From Lysobacterales bacterium (lineage in GTDB: Bacteria > Pseudomonadota > Gammaproteobacteria > Xanthomonadales > Ahniellaceae), in the NCBI GenBank assembly GCA_016721845.1, contig JADKHK010000005.1:124001-188000 (forward strand): a stretch of 64,000 bases of DNA. Direction: 5' to 3'. The notes beneath the pieces are model-generated. The model made no database searches, was not told the DNA's origin, and worked only from the letters and a program-made list of their open reading frames with translations. Positions 20,406 to 29,269 of the stretch are shown here, piece by piece (the first letter of the stretch is position 1; every line of letters starts with the position of its first letter). The translations under genes and the position numbers were made by a program.

Positions 20406-21662
20406 ATGATTCGCGTCAGGCCAATGCCGGGCGAAATCGCCGAAGGTCACTTGTCGAGAATTCGCATCGTCAACGGGATTTCGTCGCGTAAGCGGGTCAT
20501 TGATCTCTTGAGAGCACAGAGCAGCGATCCCACGGCGCCGATTCTGCACTTGCTGGCGGCATTTTCCGGAATGGACTCAACTGCGTACGCGATCCTTCAC
20601 AGCATGATGCCGGCGCTGCGCGTGGCATCTCGCGAAGAGGCTCCTGCGCTACATGGGTCTCCGGAGGGTGCCGCGTTTTCCCGTCGCTTGGGCATGCTGG
20701 CCCCAAGGCCTGGAAGTCGTATCTGTGCTCGCTGCAATGCGCAGAGCCTTGCGGAGCAAGGATTCAGTTGGTTCCGACGCGAACATCAATTGCTCGGAGT
20801 GGATCTGTGCCCGGTCCATGGCTGTGGCCTGCAAGTCATCGACTGCGGGGACGCATTTTCTGAGCCACCAGAATTTCGCGAGGTCCGCGGCGAATTGAAG
20901 CTTGCTCAGCTGGATTCCGTGGTTAAAAAGGGGGGCGACTCGTTCGTCGGCAGATTCATCTCGCTTACTTGCTCGTATCTCAATCGAGATGCGCCGTTGC
21001 CGACGCGGGCGTTGCACGCCGAGCTATCTAGCCGCGCTCGGTTAGCCGGACTTCGGACTTCAGACTCCGGCCATAGACCTCTGCTGAGCGACGCAATTCT
21101 TGAGCGAGCGCCGAAAGGATGGCTTCAAGCGCATTTTCCCTTGCTCATTTCCAAGCAGCCGTCCAAGAAGTACTACCCGATCGACAACCTCTTGATGCCG
21201 TCATCCCCCGCGGGTTCTGGCGATGCCTACGCGCTCGCGATTGCAGCCCTCAGCGTAAACGAAGCCGACAGCAGAGCATGCCTTGACGCTGCATCCCAAA
21301 GGGCCGAAATACCCAAGCCAAAGCATCGCCGGTTAGGTCCCGAGTTCTGGCAAGGAAAGGCCTACTTGCTCTACGAGGAATGCAGCGGAAACGTCACCCA
21401 AATGGCGCGTCTAATGGGCGTGGACCGAAAGTATCTCGGCGCAAAGCTGATGGAGCTGGGGCTGCCAAGCCTAGGGAAAATCGAGAACTCGTCGTTGCTG
21501 CTGGCGCTTAGGGATTTCATAAATGGCGCAGGCGTCACAGAATCTTGCTCGAGCCGTCAATTGGACCCAAAATTGTTGGAATCGTTGCTTAGGGTGGCTT
21601 GCGCTAGATTGGCGAGAGTGGCGTCAGCAGTTGGGGGCGCCGAACTTTCATCCGCAAATTAG
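20406..21662 (+). CDS. TniQ-family protein at the left end of the Tn7-like element
   Basis: 418 residues from the ATG at 20406 (a GTG at 20391 is also possible). The N-terminus RPMPGEIAEGHLSRI is the TniQ/TnsD opening motif. A zinc-binding pattern CARC (about residue 105) ... LCPVHGC (about 138) follows. A helical C-terminal region has an HTH-like stretch (GNVTQMARLMGVDRKYLG). TniQ proteins link a target-recognition factor to TnsC. This one is separate from tnsD, 18 kb away at the other end of the core, so it may direct a second target pathway. No Cas gene or CRISPR array is nearby. It is shorter than the 595-residue TnsD here. Confidence 0.8.
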   Translation: MIRVRPMPGEIAEGHLSRIRIVNGISSRKRVIDLLRAQSSDPTAPILHLLAAFSGMDSTAYAILHSMMPALRVASREEAPALHGSPEGAAFSRRLGMLAPRPGSRICARCNAQSLAEQGFSWFRREHQLLGVDLCPVHGCGLQVIDCGDAFSEPPEFREVRGELKLAQLDSVVKKGGDSFVGRFISLTCSYLNRDAPLPTRALHAELSSRARLAGLRTSDSGHRPLLSDAILERAPKGWLQAHFPLLISKQPSKKYYPIDNLLMPSSPAGSGDAYALAIAALSVNEADSRACLDAASQRAEIPKPKHRRLGPEFWQGKAYLLYEECSGNVTQMARLMGVDRKYLGAKLMELGLPSLGKIENSSLLLALRDFINGAGVTESCSSRQLDPKLLESLLRVACARLARVASAVGGAELSSAN

Positions 21663-21928
21663 CTCCATTGGCGAACGTCCACTCCTTGCGGAAGCGGACA
21701 CCCAACGCACCGTTGACCCGGCGGTTTCTCGACCCTCGGGCTGCAACTGGATCGAGTCATCCGCTGTGCGAAAGGTCTCAATTGTCCTCGTGGAACGTGC
21801 GATCCCATTCATCGCGTTTGAAACGAAAGCGCCGCATTTCGGCGACTTTAATTTCTCGCTGAACCAGTCCCGTTTCCGTGGACACCTGCTTTTGGGTCGT
21901 ATTGAATCGACCCTGACAGGAGAAGTCC

Positions 21929-22190
21929 ATGAAGACCAAGAAGCGCAAGGCGTACCCCGAGGATTTCCGGCGCGAGGTGGTGCGGCTGGTGATCGAGGAA
22001 CAGTTGTCGCATTCCGAGGTGGCGCGGCGACTGGACGTGCCGTCCCAGACCGTCGGCAATTGGGTTCGCGATCGGGACAAGATGCTGCCTGATCCGGCGA
22101 CCGGGATGACGCCATTGGCGATGCAGAAGGAACTGGCGCGGCTGCGCGCCGAGAACGCGAGCCTGAAGCTCGATCGGGACATTCTAAAAT
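21929..22190 (+). pseudogene. IS3-family orfA, truncated by ISL3 copy 2
   Basis: The frame starts MKTKKRKAYPEDFRREVVRL with a helix-turn-helix (SHSEVARRLDVPSQTVGNWV) and a leucine-zipper segment (MQKELARLRAENASLKLDRD), as in IS3 OrfA proteins. At 22190 the frame enters ISL3 and would end at 22216 after nine foreign residues. The sequence beyond the ISL3 copy (CTAAAAAAAGAGC, 23570 on) carries the A-rich stretch where IS3 elements shift frame to make OrfAB. OrfAB cannot now be made. Confidence 0.8.
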
Positions 22191-23569
22191 GGCTCTTCGG
22201 GAACTCGTGTGGGTGAATCAGGCGCCAAAATCCTCCGTTGAGGCCTGATTTCAAGGCTGTTTCGGTGGTCCGCGGCGCGCCGGATTTTGCGATCATGCGG
22301 CGATGCGATCCAAACCCTGCAAGAAGCGTCTGCTCGACGCGTACCGTGTCCCCGGTTTCCGGCCGCTGGAGGAAGTGAAGGGCGTGTTCGGCGACCCGCA
22401 GGCGCGGGTCGTGACGCTGGTACGGCGCTCAAAAAAACACGCTGCGGCGCCTGCGGGCGCGAGCAGTCCGGCTGGTACGACCGGCGCACGCGGCGGGTGC
22501 GGGATATGCCGTGCGGGCCATACCGCATCTTCCTGGAGTTCGAGGTCCGTCGCGTCCGCTGCCCGCACTGCCAGGCCGTGAAGCGCGAGGCCCTGGACTT
22601 CCTGTCGGACAGTGCGTTCTACACCAAGCGCTTCGCGTACTACGTCGGGCGACGCTGCCGCAACGAATCGATCGCGGCGGTGGCCAAGGAACTGCACCTG
22701 GACTGGGACAGCGTGAAGACGCTGGAGAAGCAGTACATGAAGGCGCAGTTGGCGAAGGCCGGCACGCCCGGCCCCACGCACCTGGGCATCGACGAAATCT
22801 CGGTGAAGAAGGGACACCGCTACCGCATCGTGGTCAGCGACCTCAAGCGCAAGCGACCGATCTGGTTCGGCGGCACGGATCGTTCCGAGGCCAGCATGGC
22901 GGCGTTTTATGCGGATATCGGCCAGAAAAAGGCCCGCCGCGTGAAACTGGCGGTGATGGACATGTGGAAACCGTTCCGCAACGCCACGCGCGAGCACGCG
23001 CCGCAGGCCGCGATCGTGTTCGACAAGTTCCACGTCATGCGCCACCTCGGCGACGCCTTGGACAAAGTCCGCAAGGCCGAATACGCGCGCCTGTCGGGGA
23101 ACGACCGGCGCTTCATCAAGGGCCAGAAATACACCCTGCTGTCGAACCGCGAGAACCTCAGCACCGACGGTCGCAGAGCGCTCAAGACCTTGCTCGCCGC
23201 GAACAAGCGGCTCAACACCGCCTACCTGCTCAAGGAATCGTTCGGCCAGTTGTGGAGCTACAAGACCGAAGCCGGCGCGCGGCGCTTCTTCGAGCGCTGG
23301 CGCGACGCGCTCAAGTGGCAACGGCTCGCGCCCTACGAACAGTTCGCCGCGATGATCGAACGCCACTGGGACGGCATTGCCGCCTACAGCCGCCCGGAGA
23401 ACAAGGTCTCGCTCGGCTTCGTCGAAGGACTCAACAACAAAATCCGCGTCATCCAGCGCCGCGCCTACGGCCTGCGCGATGAGGAGTACCTGCGATTGAA
23501 AATACTCACTTGCATGCTGCCGCCGCTGTGAAATCGGGCAAAATCACCCACACGAGTTCCTGAAGACCC
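22191..23569 (+). mobile_element. ISL3-family insertion sequence, copy 2
   Basis: 1379 bp, inverted in orientation to copy 1. Ends are GGCTCTTCGGGAACTCGTGT (left) and GGGTCTTCAGGAACTCGTGT (right, reverse complement). Flanks are AT-rich and similar (TCTAAAAT left, CTAAAAAA right) but not a perfect 8-bp duplication. It lies within the IS3 orfA. Confidence 0.85.
22303..23531 (+). CDS. ISL3-family transposase, probably needing a -1 frameshift
   Basis: The expected N-terminus (MRSKPCKKRLLDAYRVPGF) starts at 22303 but leaves frame at A_AAA_AAA (22431-22437). Slipping back one base there joins it to TRCGACGREQSGWYDRR and the remaining ~365 residues. That remainder includes the zinc pairs CGAC and CPHC, LGIDEISVKKGH, KLAVMDMWKPFR, FDKFHVMRHLGDALDKVRK and a C-terminal GFVEGLNNKIRVIQRRAYG. 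These are the landmarks of ISL3 DDE transposases. A frame open from 22287 also reads through the downstream part but has an N-terminus unlike the family. The same A7 run occurs in copy 1. Confidence 0.8.
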
Positions 23570-23609
23570 CTAAAAAAAGAGCGGCGGCGTACTTCGCGAA
23601 GGAATCGTC

Positions 23610-24464
23610 GTGAGGTACGCCTGGATCAAGGACAACGATCCGGAGTTTGCGGTGCAGCGGATGTGTCGACTGCTGTGCGTCTCGCGCTCGGGCTTCTACG
23701 CGTGGCGCGACCGCGCGCCCAGTGCGCGCGAGCAAGGGAATATCGAACTTGCCGAAGCGGTGAAGTCGATCTTTGCGAACTCGCGCGAGACCTATGGTTC
23801 GATCCGCGTGAGCCAATCCTTGCGCGATGCAGGACGCTCGATCGGCCGTCATCGCGTGCGGCGAGTGATGCGTGAAGCCGGTTTGCGGGCAGCGGCTCGA
23901 CGCGCGTTTCGGGTCACGACGAACTCGAACCATTCGCTGCCGGTCGCCGAGAATCTGCTGCAGCAGCACTTCGTCGCGACGGCCCCGCACAAAGTGTGGC
24001 TGTCCGACATCACCTACATCAAAACCGACGAAGGTTGGCTGTTCCTGGCCTGCGTGCTCGATCTGTACAGCCGTCGCATTGTCGGCTGGGCCACGTCCAC
24101 GCGCATCGACAGCGAACTCATCGTCTGGGCGCTCTCGATGGCGGCATGGCGCTTCAAGCCGGAAGGAACGATCTGCCACAGCGACCGCGGCGTGCAGTAC
24201 GCGAGTCAGGCCTACCAGGCCGTCTTGAAGCAGCACGGACTCGTCTGCTCGATGAGTCGTCGCGGCAACTGCTACGACAACGCGCCGATGGAAAGCTTCT
24301 TCAGGACATTGAAAGTCGAATGCCTGTACCGGCGCCGGCTGCGCACGCGCGACCAGGCCAAGCGCGCCATCGCCGACTACATCGAATCTTTCTACAACTC
24401 GCAGCGCATGCACACGCGCATCGGCTTCCAGACCCCTCAACAAGCGATGCGCCGTGCGTCATGA
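23610..24464 (+). CDS. IS3-family transposase OrfB (integrase core)
   Basis: 284 residues starting at GTG 23610. The HTH_21 region (YGSIRVSQSLRDAGRSIGRHRVRR) precedes the rve catalytic core, with first Asp in WLSDITYIKTDEGWLFL, second Asp in HSDRGVQYAS and Glu in NAPMESFFRTLK. The C-terminus is YIESFYNSQRMHTRIGFQTP. The gene is intact, but the element has lost an intact orfA, so transposition of this copy is unlikely without help. Confidence 0.92.
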   Translation: MRYAWIKDNDPEFAVQRMCRLLCVSRSGFYAWRDRAPSAREQGNIELAEAVKSIFANSRETYGSIRVSQSLRDAGRSIGRHRVRRVMREAGLRAAARRAFRVTTNSNHSLPVAENLLQQHFVATAPHKVWLSDITYIKTDEGWLFLACVLDLYSRRIVGWATSTRIDSELIVWALSMAAWRFKPEGTICHSDRGVQYASQAYQAVLKQHGLVCSMSRRGNCYDNAPMESFFRTLKVECLYRRRLRTRDQAKRAIADYIESFYNSQRMHTRIGFQTPQQAMRRAS

Positions 24465-25547
24465 TTAACCCCGCTACCCAATCGCGGGTGTCCGTGAAAT
24501 CGGGACAGGTTCACGCGCAACGCCTGCCAGATCTGGATAGATGAACGACGCCGTCAGCCCGACGCTGACGAGTTCACCTAGAAGCCTCCCGACGACCGCG
24601 TAGGGAAAGAAAATCTTGTGAATGAACGGTCGCGCGATCTCGTAGTAATCGAGCGGAAAAACGTTGAAGCCATGAAGGGTAAATGTACCCGATTGCGCTC
24701 GGATTCTTGCACTGTTGTGCGGCGCGAGGACACAAAGCGGCGCATAGGTGTTGATCTTGCTCGGCTCGGTCGGTCGAGCGTAGCTTCTCCAATACCCGTC
24801 AGCGCAAATGTCGACGGGGTAAGCTTGGTCGTGGAAAAGCATATTGATAGCGTTCGGATCGATGGCATAGATCGCGAATCCATCGGAGCGAAATTCGTCA
24901 CCAGCGAGAAATTTTTCGGCAGCGTCATCGTCCGAGGCAGTCTCCGGAGAAAGATACTCGGTCGCAAAGTACAGGGCCACGAGTGCGTTGGTCGTCCAGT
25001 CAAGCAATCGAGTTGGAACGCCGTAGTGCTGCATCAGGAACAACCACTCGAAGTCGTCGGCCGGCAAACGGGCGACGAAAGGTCGAGCGCGGCGCTTGAA
25101 TTCATCGAACATGCGTTCCGGACACAGCCCTGTGACCGAATTGCCTGAGCCAAGGAGCTTCTCATCCCCTCTTAGCTTGCGGCCAGCGTAGTCCCGCAGC
25201 GGCACCACATCGCGAAGCACCGACGGCAGGAGCCGGTGGGTCGCACTGGAACTTCCTCGAAACCACGTCCGCTCCCCGTACATGCCGTTGAGGTCATGAA
25301 CGATGCCGAGATATTCGCTTAGCGTAGTGGCGACGTGTAGTTGAAGACCAGATGTCATTTTCTGTCCAAGCCGGGGAACCGCTCCGATTCTTCAGGTCGC
25401 GCCGTGGGGGGGCGAAACGTTGCGATTCAATACGAGAACAGCCTATTGCCTGGCGCCCGTCATGTCGGGCTATCGCACTCCGGGACAGATCTTGCGGCTG
25501 TTCTGGGACAGCTACGAGGATTGGCTTATTCCTACGAGTGGCTGCTA

Positions 25548-26150
25548 ATGGCAAGTACTGGCCGAAACGCTGTCGGTGCTTTGCTGCTTGCGTGCGCCGC
25601 CGCTCTCCCCGGATGGGCGAGCGCGCAAGTCGCCTTCGAAGCCGACGTCGAGATGCTTCCGGGAGGCAACATCGCTCCCGGCGGCACTTCGTTGTGGCGT
25701 TTATCCATGACCAATACTGGGCTGATTGCGATCGACACGCCTGTTGCAGGCACGAACTTTATCGAGGTCGGATCAGGCAAAACCATCACGCTCCATGCAG
25801 TGCCTGAGACAGCGCCATGCACAATCAGCTACACCGACGTGTATCTACCTGCAACGCAGCAAGTACAAATCTTCGCCGATGTCTTTTTTGCGGATTCGCC
25901 GTTGCCCATTGATGGCACGTCCTCATGTGTCGTCGGAATCACGATCGATTCGGCAGCACCGAACTATTTCGTGCAGGAGTTCGGGTTCCAAGGTGGTACA
26001 GGCGTGGCCGCGGTGAATCGCCGGGTCGACATCCCATTCCTGCTCGGGCCTCTCAGCACGCCAATACCAGTTCTTTGGCCATTCGGTCTGGTGATCCTGG
26101 GGGCTGGGGTTCTCTTGATCGCAAACTCCAAGCTTCGCGCGAGAAACTGA
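25548..26150 (+). CDS. Exported protein with IPTL-type C-terminal sorting tail
   Basis: 200 residues. A signal peptide (about 1-26, ending GWASAQ) is followed by a beta-sandwich-like domain with two or three Cys. The C-terminus is TPIPVLWPFGLVILGAGVLL followed by basic residues, the IPTL-CTERM arrangement of a short Pro motif, one hydrophobic helix and Arg cluster. Such proteins are thought to be processed by a dedicated exosortase-like enzyme, which is not in this window. Its presence within the transposon is unexpected. Confidence 0.65.
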   Translation: MASTGRNAVGALLLACAAALPGWASAQVAFEADVEMLPGGNIAPGGTSLWRLSMTNTGLIAIDTPVAGTNFIEVGSGKTITLHAVPETAPCTISYTDVYLPATQQVQIFADVFFADSPLPIDGTSSCVVGITIDSAAPNYFVQEFGFQGGTGVAAVNRRVDIPFLLGPLSTPIPVLWPFGLVILGAGVLLIANSKLRARN

Positions 26151-26196
26151 AGCGACGTCCGGCGAACTCAGTTGGAAGCTTTTTTTGGGGGGGTAT

Positions 26197-27345
26197 AGGA
26201 AGTTCAAACGCTCTTTTCGGCCAGTCTGTCGAGTAGGCGGCGGTCGCGCAAGCACCGGATCGGGCACGGGCCGGACGTTCGCAACGCGGATTTCGGCGTG
26301 ACGCTGGCCCGCTGCCTCGCGATCCACGGCCGTTTCGCACCGATTCCCGACAGCGAGCCGAGCGCAGCCCTGCGGTTGGTCGCCGCATCAGGCCAGCTGC
26401 CGATTACGCAGCCGCGGCCGGCGGCCCTCGCGGCCGGGGGCGGTAGTGCGCCTGCTCCAGCGCGCCGTGTCTCTCGAAGTGGTCGAGGATGGCGCGGATG
26501 GCGGCGGGTTCTTCGATGCTGGCGACGATCCGCACTGCGCCGCCGCAGTGGATGCAGGTGGTCACGTCGATACCGAACACGCGCTTGAGGCGTTGTGCCC
26601 AGCTCATCGCGCGGCGGCGTTCGTCGGGAGTGCATTGGTCGGTGCTCGCCTCGGTCGATTCCGCATTGATGGCAGGCCGCTTGCCGCGCCCCGATGGCGT
26701 CAGCTGCGCGCGCAAGTTCGCGTTCGGGGCGAATACGCCGTGGAAGCGGGTGAGATGCGCGCGAGGTGGCGGGACCAGTGCCGCCAGCTTGGCGATGAAC
26801 TCGATGGGCTCAAACTCGATGTGCGTCGTGCCGTTCTTCCACGGCGTCTTGAGTTGGTAGCGAACCCGGCCCTGCGGCGAGATCGACAGGCGCTTGTCGC
26901 TGATCGCCGGGCGCGTGATGTAGCGGCACAGCTTTTCGAGCTTGTGGCTCTCGTGTGCTTCCGCGGCCACGCCGGCATGCAGCGAGAAGCCGCCGACCTT
27001 GCCGGCTGCGCCTTCCAGCGCGCCGGCGTCGTCGGGCAGCACTTGCAGTGTCGCCACCTTGCGCCCGGCGTGCTTGCCGGTCGCGATGCGGTAGGTGATG
27101 GAACTCATGCGCAATGCGTCCATGGCGTCGTCGCTGCCAGCACGTTCCGAGAGGAAGGCCGATTCGTCCTCGCCTTCGAGCCAGCCTTTGCGCGCCAGAT
27201 GCCGGCACACGCGATTCGCGATCCTGTCAGCCAGGTGCGTCAACTGCGCGGAGGTCGGGGCGCGAGCGCGATGCAGGCGTGGTTTGCGCTGCGGTTGCTC
27301 CACTTTCTCCTCGTACACGCCGTCAAGCCACAGCATGTGGAAGCA
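26197..27345 (-). mobile_element. IS91-like element, 5'-truncated copy A
   Basis: The sequence from ATAGGAAGTTCAAACG (26197) to the junction at 27345 matches copy B (29757-30969) closely, with scattered differences just after the transposase stop. Right of 27345 the two sequences diverge completely, so the part encoding the transposase N-terminus is lost. The junction runs into REP-like repeats. Confidence 0.75.
26404..27345 (-). pseudogene. IS91-family transposase, C-terminal fragment
   Basis: About 314 residues (MLWLDGVYEEKVEQPQRKPR onward) match the C-terminal two-thirds of copy B, including SITYRIATGKHAGRKVATLQ, RYITRPAISDKRLSI and the terminal zinc-like CIHCGGAVRIVASIEEP. The zinc-binding N-terminus and the HFH of the catalytic region are missing, so it is inactive. 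The open frame continues to 27432, but the last 29 codons are unrelated sequence. Confidence 0.8.
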
Positions 27346-27391
27346 CCATTTGAAGAGCCGCGAATTGCCATCAGGCCAATCCTGATCGGGA

Positions 27392-27570
27392 TCGGCTTCA
27401 GCCGCGATTTGGACTTGCGGCGAGCACCCCATCGCGACTGAAGTCGAAGTGTTTGCCTACCCCCTCCCCGAACATCGGAGATGGCTTGCAAGGCTCATAC
27501 AACCTCGCATCACAACTGAAGCCGCTCCCACAGATTGGGCTTATGGCATCGCGACTGATGCCTCCTGCAG
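27392..27570. repeat. Cluster of REP-like palindromic units
   Basis: Four related units alternate in orientation: TCGGCTTCAGCCGCGAT (27392-27408), ATCGCGACTGAAGTCGA (27431-27447), ATCACAACTGAAGCCGCTCC (27509-27528) and ATCGCGACTGATGCCTCC (27548-27565). The core ATCGCGRCTGAAGYCG-CTCC is the form of dispersed REP units in gammaproteobacteria. Pairs in opposite orientation can form hairpins. They fill the gap between the IS91 fragment and the collagen-like gene. Confidence 0.6.
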
Positions 27571-27625
27571 CGAGACCTCGCTCAGCCGTTCACCTTGTGG
27601 GCGCTGCAGCCGCTATGCGGGATTT

Positions 27626-29245
27626 CTACGGCAACACAAACCAGATGTTGTAGCGCGAGCCGTTGTTCATCGTCTCGGAAGTCACCGAGGTTTGATAAAT
27701 CACCCAGCGACCCGCAGGGCAACCACCTGCCGCAGCGTCACTGTAATAAAGCGCCAGCGGATTGCGAGGTGGCGCCACGCCGCTGCTGAGGTTGCCGTAA
27801 AAGGCGCTGAACAAGACTACCGCACTTGGGTTGTTGTTCAATAAAGGATGGTTCAAGAAGGTGCGGCTGTTGGCGACACCGCTGCCACCATCGCAGCTGT
27901 TGGTACCGTGTGCCACCAGATGGGTATAGGCCGGACTGGTCGTGCTGTTCACGCCGGTACCGCTCCAGCGCAATCCGCCGCTGGCACGAATCGCAAACTG
28001 ATTGGGGCCAGTGGAGTCGAAGGGACCCACCGTCGAATTGTCGGACCACATGAACGTCCCTTCGTCACCGTTGGCGTCGCCCGAAGGCGATGAGCCATTA
28101 CAGTTCACTGCACCATACCGCACCCGCGCGCTGGTGCCACCCGCCCAGCTCTTGTCGCCGCCTGCGCAGTTGTTGCTGCCGCCTCCCACGAATGAATCTT
28201 CACCCGATGTTTCGTTTCCCGTTCCACCGGCGACGACTGAACCGTCGCCCAGCGCTGTATTTGACTGCCCACCGAGAATACTCGCCGTTGATGCAACAAC
28301 CTGATTGTCGACGCCACCAACGATCACGCTGAACAAGCCGTCGATGTCATTGCCTGATCCGAACGCCAGCCCACCACCACCAATGAAGGAACCCGCACTC
28401 GCCGCACTGACCGAGTTGTCGGAGTCACCAAGAACGATATTGCTGACCGAAAATGTGCCGGTCGGTGGCGTGAACAGTGCGACACGGGCGTTGTTGCTGC
28501 GCAACTCCAGATTCTGCGGATTTGTCGACCCCATGAATTGCCCCGCAACGACCGAAGTGCCGGACTTGCCCCAGGCATCAGCGGAACCCGGTGCACCGGC
28601 CGGACCTTGCGGACCTGTGGCGCCAATGGCTCCGGCTGGACCGGTCGGGCCTTGCGGACCTGTGGCACCAACAGCTCCGGCTGGACCAGCCGGGCCTTGT
28701 GGACCAGCAGGACCAGCAGGCCCTGCAATCGACGTCTCACACGTCACTCCGCCATTGGCATCCACGACTCGAATACTCTGCCCACTCGGACAACTGGCCG
28801 ACACACGCGCCTGCACCTGAGCAGGATTGATCTGCATCGAACCGATTGCGCCCGGGCTCACGGTGATCGCTTCCACGGCCAGACCCGAGACTTGCGCTTG
28901 CGGGGTGGGGTTGATCTTGGTCGCAGGGGTCAATGCTGTGAACGCGCCCACCGAAGCTCCAGGACGCACCCCAATCTGCAATTGGAAGTCACCACTCGTA
29001 ATCGCAGTGCCAAAGTCGAGTTCGACCGTGAACACTCCTTGACTCAAGATGACATCATCGCGCAACACCGCAGCGCCGACCGGCACACCGGCTTGCGTCT
29101 GCAGCGCAAACTGAAGATCGTAGCTGCCGTTTGCCGGCAAACCCGCATCCTGCAGACTGCCTTGATAACTGAAGGTGTTGCTCAGTGCAAAGGCTTGGAC
29201 GGGCACACCCGCGAGCAGGGCAAAGACAAGCGTTTTGTAAGACAT
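27626..29245 (-). CDS. Exported collagen-like protein with YadA-like head repeats
   Basis: 539 residues from the Met at 29245, preceded by AGGAG. A signal peptide (MSYKTLVFALLAGVPVQAFA) leads to a beta-rich N-domain (SNTFSYQGSLQDAGLP...). A collagen-like Gly-x-y run follows at about 175-225 (many GPAGP and GATGPQ units), then a region of GG-rich beta-helix repeats (IVGGVDNQVVASTASILGGQ, VVAGGTGNE) like the head of trimeric adhesins. A C-terminal globular domain has several Cys. It is likely a surface-exposed trimer. It is 24 bp downstream of a small exported protein gene, in the same direction. Confidence 0.7.
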   Translation of the reverse strand: MSYKTLVFALLAGVPVQAFALSNTFSYQGSLQDAGLPANGSYDLQFALQTQAGVPVGAAVLRDDVILSQGVFTVELDFGTAITSGDFQLQIGVRPGASVGAFTALTPATKINPTPQAQVSGLAVEAITVSPGAIGSMQINPAQVQARVSASCPSGQSIRVVDANGGVTCETSIAGPAGPAGPQGPAGPAGAVGATGPQGPTGPAGAIGATGPQGPAGAPGSADAWGKSGTSVVAGQFMGSTNPQNLELRSNNARVALFTPPTGTFSVSNIVLGDSDNSVSAASAGSFIGGGGLAFGSGNDIDGLFSVIVGGVDNQVVASTASILGGQSNTALGDGSVVAGGTGNETSGEDSFVGGGSNNCAGGDKSWAGGTSARVRYGAVNCNGSSPSGDANGDEGTFMWSDNSTVGPFDSTGPNQFAIRASGGLRWSGTGVNSTTSPAYTHLVAHGTNSCDGGSGVANSRTFLNHPLLNNNPSAVVLFSAFYGNLSSGVAPPRNPLALYYSDAAAGGCPAGRWVIYQTSVTSETMNNGSRYNIWFVLP

Positions 29246-29269
29246 GGAAGTGCTCCTGATGGTCATGGC

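Larger units (their letters stand above)
21860..24513 (+). mobile_element. IS3-family element, itself interrupted by ISL3 copy 2
   Basis: Inverted repeats are TGAACCAGTCCCGTTTCCGT at 21860 and, in reverse complement from 24513, TGAACCTGTCCCGATTTCAC. A 3-bp duplication CGC flanks it (21857-21859 and 24514-24516). It contains orfA and orfB in the usual order and disrupts an FRG-domain gene. The ISL3 copy at 22191-23569 splits it at the orfA end. Confidence 0.88.
21778..25358 (-). pseudogene. FRG-domain protein gene interrupted by an IS3 element
   Basis: The 5' part (25358-24514) encodes the FRG domain: TWFRGSSSATHRLLPSVLR near residue 32, then LMQHYGVPTRLLDWTTNAL and later LAPHNSARIRAQSG. The IS3 element (21860-24513) follows, flanked by CGC duplications. 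Joining 24514 to 21856 on the minus strand restores an open frame that continues VAREIKVAEMRRF... and stops at 21778, giving 307 residues. FRG proteins are often found in mobile and defence loci, though their activity is poorly defined. As it stands a truncated product ending in IS3-derived residues (EPVPISRTPAIG) would be made. Confidence 0.85.

Noticed and set aside
22287..22430. N-terminus of a 414-codon frame for the ISL3 transposase beginning MRSCGDAIQT
   Set aside because: The overlapping frame from 22303 gives the family-like N-terminus. The 22287 start is an accidental opening upstream of the slip site.
28560..28740. DNA repeats within the collagen-like gene as a mobile or regulatory repeat
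   Set aside because: The periodic GGACC/GGC units are simply codons for Gly-Pro-Ala collagen repeats.
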